Part shown: positions 62,299 through 64,000 of the stretch, one piece after another
How the letters are laid out: the number at the start of each line of letters is the position of its first letter
Numbering within the stretch: position 1 is the first letter of the stretch
Assembly: GCA_001184205.1 (NCBI GenBank)
Contig: LBMP01000005.1
Location: forward strand, 248,001-312,000
Reading direction: 5' to 3'
DNA: 64,000 nucleotides
Source of the DNA: Desulfocarbo indianensis
GTDB taxonomy: Bacteria > Desulfobacterota > Desulfarculia > Desulfarculales > Desulfarculaceae
Notes under the pieces: model-generated
Databases searched by the model: none
The model's input: the letters and a program-made list of their open reading frames with translations, nothing else
What the model was told of the DNA's origin: nothing
Made by a program: the position numbers and the translations under genes

Positions 62299-63342
62299 TT
62301 AAGCTTTTTTAGCCAGCACCGCCGATAATTGGCTCAAGCTTTCCGGCAGGGCGGCCAGCCGGTTTTTGGCGGCCTGGATGCGGTGGTGGCTGGCCCAGAT
62401 GCGCTCCTGGGATATCTCGCCCGCCTCGGCCAGGGCCGTCAGGCGGTCCAGGGCCTGCAAGGCCAATTCGGCGCGGTGGCAGACCAGGACCAAGTCGCAG
62501 CCCGCCAGATAGGCCCGCACCGCGGCCTGGTCCGGCTCCAGCTCGGCGGCCACGGCCCCCATCTCCAAATCGTCGGAGAGGACCAGGCCCTGATAGCCGA
62601 TCTCCTTGCGCAGCAGGCCCTCTATCACCGCCGGCGAGAGCGAGGCCGGGCTGGAATCGTCCAGGGACTCGAACACCGCGTGGCACACCATGACCCCGCT
62701 CACGCCGACTTCTGCGGCCCGGCGGAAAGGTATCAGCTCCACCTCCTCCAAATCCCGGCGGCTCAAGGCCACCCGCGGCCTTTCCCGGTGGGTGTCGGCG
62801 GTGGTGCGGCCCAGGCCGGGAAAATGCTTGGCGCAGGCCAGGCATCCCGCTTCCTGCTGGCCCAGGATGAAGGCCGCGCCCAGCTTGGCCACCCGCTCCG
62901 CATCGGAGCCCAGGCTGCGGCGCTGCATTATGCCGCCAGCCACCGCGTGCACGTCCATCACCGGGGCCAGGTTCCAGTTGAAGCCCGCCGCCGTGAGCTG
63001 GCGGCCCAGGAGCGCGCCGTGGGCCCTTAGCTCGAAGGGCCGGGCCCGGCCCAGCTCGGACAGGCCGGGGCCGTCGCAGAAGGGCTCGTGCAGCCTGGCC
63101 ACGCTGCCGCCCTCCTGGTCCACCATTATGAAGAGCGGCGGCCGCTCGGCCTCGGCCGCGGCCCGCCGCAGCCGGTAGTTGAGCTCCCAGACCTGGGCCG
63201 GCGATTCCACGTTGCGCTTGAACAGGATCACGCCGCCCAGGCCCTCGTGCCCCGCCAGGCGCAGTTCGCGGTCGCCGGCCTGAGGGCCGGGGATTCCCAC
63301 CACGAAGGATTGGGCCAATATGGCGCGGGGGGTGAGCATCAT
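62299..63342 (-). CDS. nagZ: Glycoside hydrolase family 3 beta-N-acetylhexosaminidase (NagZ-like)
   Basis: A 347-residue TIM-barrel enzyme. NagZ/GH3 landmarks: LGGVILFKRN near the start, FIMVDQEGGSVARL, NWNLAPVMDVH, CAKHFPGLGRTTADTHRERP (the loop with the acid/base His-Asp pair) and LVLSDDLEMGAV with the Asp nucleophile. There is no signal peptide, in line with cytoplasmic recycling of cell-wall muropeptides. The ATG at 63342 overlaps the stop of the next gene upstream. Confidence 0.9.
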   Translation of the reverse strand: MMLTPRAILAQSFVVGIPGPQAGDRELRLAGHEGLGGVILFKRNVESPAQVWELNYRLRRAAAEAERPPLFIMVDQEGGSVARLHEPFCDGPGLSELGRARPFELRAHGALLGRQLTAAGFNWNLAPVMDVHAVAGGIMQRRSLGSDAERVAKLGAAFILGQQEAGCLACAKHFPGLGRTTADTHRERPRVALSRRDLEEVELIPFRRAAEVGVSGVMVCHAVFESLDDSSPASLSPAVIEGLLRKEIGYQGLVLSDDLEMGAVAAELEPDQAAVRAYLAGCDLVLVCHRAELALQALDRLTALAEAGEISQERIWASHHRIQAAKNRLAALPESLSQLSAVLAKKA

Positions 63343-64000
63343 GGCTTGGCGCCTCCCCGCTCCAGCATCGCCTTTTCCGCCGCCTTGACGTCCTCCTCGC
63401 TGGGGAAGCGGGTGGAGGCGGTGGATTGGGTGGGGCCCCGGAAATCCAGATCGCCCTTGAAATCGCAACGGAACACCAGAGTATTGCGCACGCCGGAGGC
63501 GGCCAGGTCGCTCAGGGGCACCCGCCAGCGCACCCAGCCGCCGGTCACCTCCGGCTCGGCCTTGGCCGAGCCCGCCACCAGCGGCCAGGCCTTGATGATC
63601 TCGCCCGGCAGGTTCATGGTGAGGCTCACGTAGTGCCCGGCCAGGCCGCCGGCCAGAAGCCTGGCCGCCTTGGCCGCGGCCGGATCGCTGGGGGCGGCGG
63701 CGGGGGCGCGCTCCTCCAGCTCCAGGCCGGGCTTCACCGAGCGGTCCGGCAGGTCGCCTTCCATGGATTCCAGCCAGACGGTCATGCGGTAGGTGTAGGC
63801 GGTCATGCCCAAAATCCCGGTGCCTATCTCTTCCACCTGGAACCGCAACCGGCGCATGGCCATGACGTCCAGCCATTCGAACTCCAGGCGCTCGGACACG
63901 GTGAGGCGGCCTTCTTGCACGTCGCGGATTCTTTGCGGCACGGGATACACGATGGTGCCCAGGTCTATCTGGCTGTTCCGGGCCAGGTGGGCCGGCAAAT
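63339..64000 (-). CDS. Uncharacterised protein, N-terminus beyond right edge
   Basis: At least 220 residues in an open minus-strand frame that reaches the window edge; the only start inside is a TTG at 63998, so the true N-terminus probably lies outside. It shows beta strands (RLRFQVEEIGTGILGMTAYTYRMTVWL, VSLTMNLPGEIIKAWP, WVRWRVPLSDL, NTLVFRCDF) and an acidic-to-basic helical tail. The pattern recalls envelope proteins of unknown role, but I do not recognise the family. Its stop overlaps the NagZ-like start (ATGA), so they are co-translated and may share a cell-wall role. Confidence 0.65.
   Translation of the reverse strand, partial: LPAHLARNSQIDLGTIVYPVPQRIRDVQEGRLTVSERLEFEWLDVMAMRRLRFQVEEIGTGILGMTAYTYRMTVWLESMEGDLPDRSVKPGLELEERAPAAAPSDPAAAKAARLLAGGLAGHYVSLTMNLPGEIIKAWPLVAGSAKAEPEVTGGWVRWRVPLSDLAASGVRNTLVFRCDFKGDLDFRGPTQSTASTRFPSEEDVKAAEKAMLERGGAKP

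Overview
The window is high-GC DNA from a strictly anaerobic, respiratory bacterium. It carries the heterodisulfide-reductase/MetFV genes of a Wood-Ljungdahl-type C1 pathway, a Qmo-like flavoprotein pair, a molybdopterin/multiheme sulfur-type respiratory operon, TRAP and Liv uptake systems, many sigma-54 activators and CxxCH sensor proteins. This fits a sulfate-reducing or sulfur-metabolising Desulfobacterota, and the gene mix recalls Desulfarculus-like organisms. The taxonomic placement is an inference from gene content only.

Layout. (1) 1-4858: the 5' part of a very large unknown protein gene (minus strand, running off the left edge) and a divergent M20 peptidase. (2) 5385-14219: the most striking locus, a seven-gene plus-strand cluster. 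It has a 187-residue precursor-like peptide with five exact 21-residue repeats, each ending in a V-S-H-C-S-A motif. Five radical-SAM proteins follow: two with an N-terminal PqqD/RRE-like domain and a SPASM-type Cys set, one minimal enzyme, and two with B12-binding-like N-termini, one of them carrying a fused C-terminal methyltransferase. A GNAT acetyltransferase lies between the last two. No transporter or protease is present. I read this as a new multi-core RiPP (or peptide-cofactor) pathway. (3) 14267-21577, minus: a respiratory operon of a TusA-like protein, a HybA-like ferredoxin, an NrfD membrane protein fused to a 13-haem octahaem-tetrathionate-reductase-like cytochrome, a Tat-exported molybdopterin oxidoreductase and a second ferredoxin. 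It has a good sigma-54 promoter and a divergent sigma-54 activator (21822-23243).

(4) 23368-29903: a membrane SRPBCC protein, tRNA-Arg(CCG), a lipoprotein, a DctPQM TRAP transporter, a small unknown protein and an OFA-family MFS carrier. (5) 30139-35933: a Cache/PAS histidine kinase and NtrC-type regulator (minus), then a stand-alone PAS sigma-54 activator (plus). (6) 36158-51829: twelve closely spaced plus-strand genes behind a near-perfect sigma-54 -24/-12 element and GTTGCA/TGCAAC palindromes. They encode a two-haem-motif histidine kinase, a receiver-kinase hybrid, UspA, a receiver, HdrC, HdrB, a 1475-residue HdrA-GltD fusion, MvhD, MetV, MetF and a QmoA-like/QmoB-like pair. The set looks like a redox-sensed electron-bifurcating methylene-tetrahydrofolate reductase module.

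(7) 52133-64000: tRNA-Ala(GGC), an unknown 559-residue protein, MoaA, a DUF1992 protein, a complete LivMHKGF ABC transporter, then on the minus strand a FliD-like protein, a NagZ-like glycosidase and an incomplete unknown gene at the right edge.

How it fits together: the Hdr/MetFV and Qmo-like genes supply low-potential electron transfer to C1 metabolism. The 14-21 kb operon is a periplasmic respiratory branch linked to the quinone pool. MoaA supports the molybdenum cofactor that the oxidoreductase needs. The RiPP-like cluster stands alone between these energy-metabolism loci.
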